Shown here: positions 34,290 through 36,249 of the stretch, piece after piece
How the letters are laid out: every line of letters begins with the position of its first letter
How positions within the stretch are numbered: position 1 is the stretch's first letter
The notes under the pieces: model-generated
Told to the model about the DNA's origin: nothing
The model's database searches: none
Seen by the model: the letters and a program-made list of their open reading frames with translations, nothing else
Translations under genes and position numbers: made by a program
NCBI GenBank assembly: GCA_023459675.1
Contig: JAEWTC010000010.1
Coordinates: forward strand, 1-36,249
DNA length: 36,249 nucleotides
DNA from: Bacillota bacterium
Lineage (GTDB): Bacteria; Bacillota; Clostridia; Christensenellales; Aristaeellaceae
Direction of reading: 5' to 3'

Positions 34290-35849
34290 TTACGCCCGCG
34301 CATACCGTTCCAGCGTGCGGCGTATGGCGCCGGGGCCTTCGTTCATTTGGGTGAAAAGCGCCTCGGCCTTTTCGCCAAGGTTGACGGCGTACAGGTCCAC
34401 GCCGCAGTATTCGGGGTTGGCAAACAGCGGGCGGAGCCTGCGCGTATCAAACGGCTTTCCAAGCTCGTACCCCGTGACCAGCGGCTGCAGCGTTTCCAGG
34501 TTCGGGTCCGGGGAAAGGGCGAAGGGCCGGCCGTCGTCCCCGATCCCGGTTAAATAACGCGCGTAACCCGCAAACACCATGGGGATCATCGTGAGGAAGG
34601 ACAAATCCGTTTCCCCGCGCGCAACGTAGGCCTTGAGCGTTTCGCCAAAGCGCACCGGCAGCTTTTTGCTGGTATCGCAGGCGATGCGCTGGGGCGTGTC
34701 CGGCATGAAGGGGTTGGGGAAGCGCTTGTTCAGCACCTCGCCGATGAACGCCTCCGCCGACAGGATTCCCGGGTCCACCGCCACGGGCATGCCCTCGGTA
34801 TACCCGATGATGCGGATCATTTCCACCAAAACGGGGTCCCGCATTTCGTCGCTGATGCGCGTGTGCGAAAGCAGGCAGCCAAACACCGCCAGCGCCGTGT
34901 GCAGGGGGTTTAAGCAGGTGCAGACCTTCATTTTTTCGATCTTGTTCACGGTCTCGCGGTCACAAAACAGTACGCCCGCCGTTTCCAGCGGCGGCCTGCC
35001 GTTTGGAAACCAATCCTCGATCGCCAGATACTCGCACTCCTCGGCGTTGACCATGGCGCTGACGAAGGTGTGCTTCGCGGTCTGCGCAACCTCCATGCCG
35101 GTCAGGCCGTCGGCCAGCAGCATGGCGATGACGCTGTCCGCCGGCCGGGGGGTGATCTTGTCGATCATGCTCCACGGGAAGGACACGCGGGCCGGGTCGT
35201 TCAGGTAGTTAAGAAAGGCCGCTTCCACGATGCCGCGCTTTTGGAAGCTTTCCGCTACGGACAAAATCCCCGCCTTCAGCAGATCGCCGTTGTGGGAGCA
35301 GTTATCCAAACTCACCATCGCCACGGGGTAAGCCCCCGCCCGGAAGCGCGCGTACAAAAGCGCGCAGAGCCTGCCGATAATGGTTACGGGCGCGTCCGGC
35401 GTTTCCGCCGCGGGGTCGCGCACCGTGTAGCCCTTTTCCGTGATCGTCATGGAAACGATCTGCAGGCTTTCCGCCGTCATAATTTCCCGGATGCGTTGAA
35501 CATCCCGGCCGCAGGCCAGCGCCTGCGCAATGGAGCCCACCACGCGCTTGTCCACGCCGCCGTCGTGTTTTAAGGTCACCGCGACGGTGAGGTTGTCAAA
35601 CGGCGCAAAGCCGCGATCGATGATCTCCTCATCGTAGCACTCCGCAACGCACAGCCCGCTCTGCGCCGCGCCCGTATCCAAAAGCGTTTGCATGAGCACC
35701 GCCGGAAACGCGCGGAAGATGTTGCCCGCGCCGAAATGCAGCCAGCGCGGCGCCGCCGCGGTCTTCAGGCGCATGGCGGGAACGTCGAACTTCGGTACCA
35801 GGTAGCCCTTCCGGGCCAGCGCTTCCAGCGCTTGCAGGGACAAATTCAT
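34290..35849 (-). CDS. uxuB: Mannitol dehydrogenase-family oxidoreductase, probable fructuronate reductase
   Basis: A 519-residue long-chain polyol dehydrogenase. Residues about 36-48 (W-L-H-F-G-A-G-N-I-F-R-A-F) form the nucleotide-binding start of the family, T-I-T-E-K-G-Y is the conserved second element, and V-S-L-D-N-C-S-H-N-G-D (about 178-188) and C-L-N-P-L-H-T-A-L-A (about 319-328) mark the catalytic half. The likely reaction is D-fructuronate to D-mannonate with NADH, next to the mannonate dehydratase step. The ATG overlaps the stop of the upstream uxuA gene by four bases (ATGA), which supports the functional link in hexuronate breakdown. Tagaturonate reductase or mannitol dehydrogenase are alternatives, less likely given uxuA. 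Confidence 0.88.
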   Translation of the reverse strand: MNLSLQALEALARKGYLVPKFDVPAMRLKTAAAPRWLHFGAGNIFRAFPAVLMQTLLDTGAAQSGLCVAECYDEEIIDRGFAPFDNLTVAVTLKHDGGVDKRVVGSIAQALACGRDVQRIREIMTAESLQIVSMTITEKGYTVRDPAAETPDAPVTIIGRLCALLYARFRAGAYPVAMVSLDNCSHNGDLLKAGILSVAESFQKRGIVEAAFLNYLNDPARVSFPWSMIDKITPRPADSVIAMLLADGLTGMEVAQTAKHTFVSAMVNAEECEYLAIEDWFPNGRPPLETAGVLFCDRETVNKIEKMKVCTCLNPLHTALAVFGCLLSHTRISDEMRDPVLVEMIRIIGYTEGMPVAVDPGILSAEAFIGEVLNKRFPNPFMPDTPQRIACDTSKKLPVRFGETLKAYVARGETDLSFLTMIPMVFAGYARYLTGIGDDGRPFALSPDPNLETLQPLVTGYELGKPFDTRRLRPLFANPEYCGVDLYAVNLGEKAEALFTQMNEGPGAIRRTLERYARA

Positions 35850-36249
35850 TGCCGTTTCTCCTTTTGCCGGATCAGCGCGTCGTACAGGCCGAGGATATAC
35901 TGGCTGCCCAGCGCGCGGTCGTACAGCCCGTAGCCGGGCATGGAGACCTCGCCCCAGATGGCGCGGCCGTGGTCGGGGCGGATGGGGCCTTCAAAGCCGA
36001 CGTCGATCAGCGCCTGCATGATCTCCACCATGTCCAGCGATCCGTCCGCCGCGTAGTGGGCGGCTTCCTCGAACACGCCGGGGGCGGTGTGCTTGGTGTT
36101 GCGCAGATGCACGAAGTGAATGCGGTCGCCGATGGCGCGGATGATGGCGGGAATATCGTTGTTCGGGTTGGAGGACAGCGAGCCCGTGCACAGGGTGACG
36201 CCGTTGCGCTTGTTGGGCACGGCGGCAAGCAGGCGTTCCAGCTTCTCCC
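35846..36249 (-). CDS. uxuA: Mannonate dehydratase, C-terminal part
   Basis: The last 134 residues of a gene that begins beyond the window end. The visible part has N-G-V-T-L-C-T-G-S-L-S-S-N-P-N-N-D, I-H-F-V-H-L-R-N-T, and R-P-D-H-G-R-x-I-W-G-E (the P-D-H-G-R is typical of UxuA metal and substrate binding), then P-G-Y-G-L-Y-D-R-A-L-G-S-Q-Y-I-L-G-L. UxuA dehydrates D-mannonate to 2-keto-3-deoxygluconate using manganese or iron. Its stop overlaps the uxuB start, so the two are coupled. Confidence 0.93.
   Translation of the reverse strand, partial: EKLERLLAAVPNKRNGVTLCTGSLSSNPNNDIPAIIRAIGDRIHFVHLRNTKHTAPGVFEEAAHYAADGSLDMVEIMQALIDVGFEGPIRPDHGRAIWGEVSMPGYGLYDRALGSQYILGLYDALIRQKEKRQ

Overview
The window reads as chromosome from a GC-rich, low-copy-mobile-element Gram-positive clostridial bacterium (Bacillota, possibly Christensenellales/Oscillospirales-like; the rank below class is a guess). 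Reasons: the classical plsX-acpP-rnc-smc-ftsY order, families typical of Clostridia (DUF436/TIGR01440, DUF975, BspA-type leucine-rich repeats, SPFH 'virion core'-type protein), AGGAGG-type ribosome binding sites, and many sigma-A promoters with exact 17-base spacers. No outer-membrane genes, transposases, tRNA, rRNA or CRISPR arrays were seen.

Layout. 1-390: end of an MscS channel gene. 391-2574: an AT-rich island holding one orphan two-helix membrane protein gene with its own promoter. 2575-6853: four exported proteins (a phosphodiester-glycosidase-type protein, two unknowns, a BspA-like leucine-rich repeat protein). 7083-8998: murA followed by a short J-domain/TPR protein. 9168-9725: a promoter, a ~208-nt strongly structured leader RNA (candidate raiA motif) and a two-zinc-ribbon protein gene. 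9782-10398: a YbaK/ProX-type deacylase gene ended by a bidirectional terminator. 10449-22729, all on the minus strand: a long housekeeping operon, in transcription order a membrane-anchored beta-propeller protein, plsX, acpP, rnc, smc, ftsY, a DUF975 membrane protein, a SpoU/TrmH-type RNA methyltransferase and a DUF436 protein. 22816-27034: a divergently transcribed three-gene cassette (SPFH protein, four-helix membrane protein, zinc-ribbon/TIR/helical/four-TM protein). 27132-29140 minus: a class-3 lipase-like protein and an MmcQ/YjbR protein. 29309-30262: msrAB fusion. 30361-33883 minus: two overlapping ABC exporter half-transporter genes. 33884-34289: a gene-free spacer with a nested inverted repeat. 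34290-36249 minus: uxuB and the end of uxuA (hexuronate catabolism).

How they work together. The minus-strand operon links membrane lipid synthesis (PlsX, ACP), dsRNA processing (RNase III), chromosome organisation (SMC) and membrane-protein targeting (FtsY); the unusual part is the beta-propeller protein at its head. The most interesting accessory unit is the SPFH-TM-TIR cassette, which resembles the Bacillus YdjG/YdjI envelope-stress partners but carries a TIR domain with an apparent catalytic glutamate, so it may be an envelope-sensing defence or NAD-depleting module. The leader RNA at 9203-9411 and the AT-rich orphan gene at 727-2460 are the other two places worth most attention.

All identifications come from reading motifs; no database search was run.
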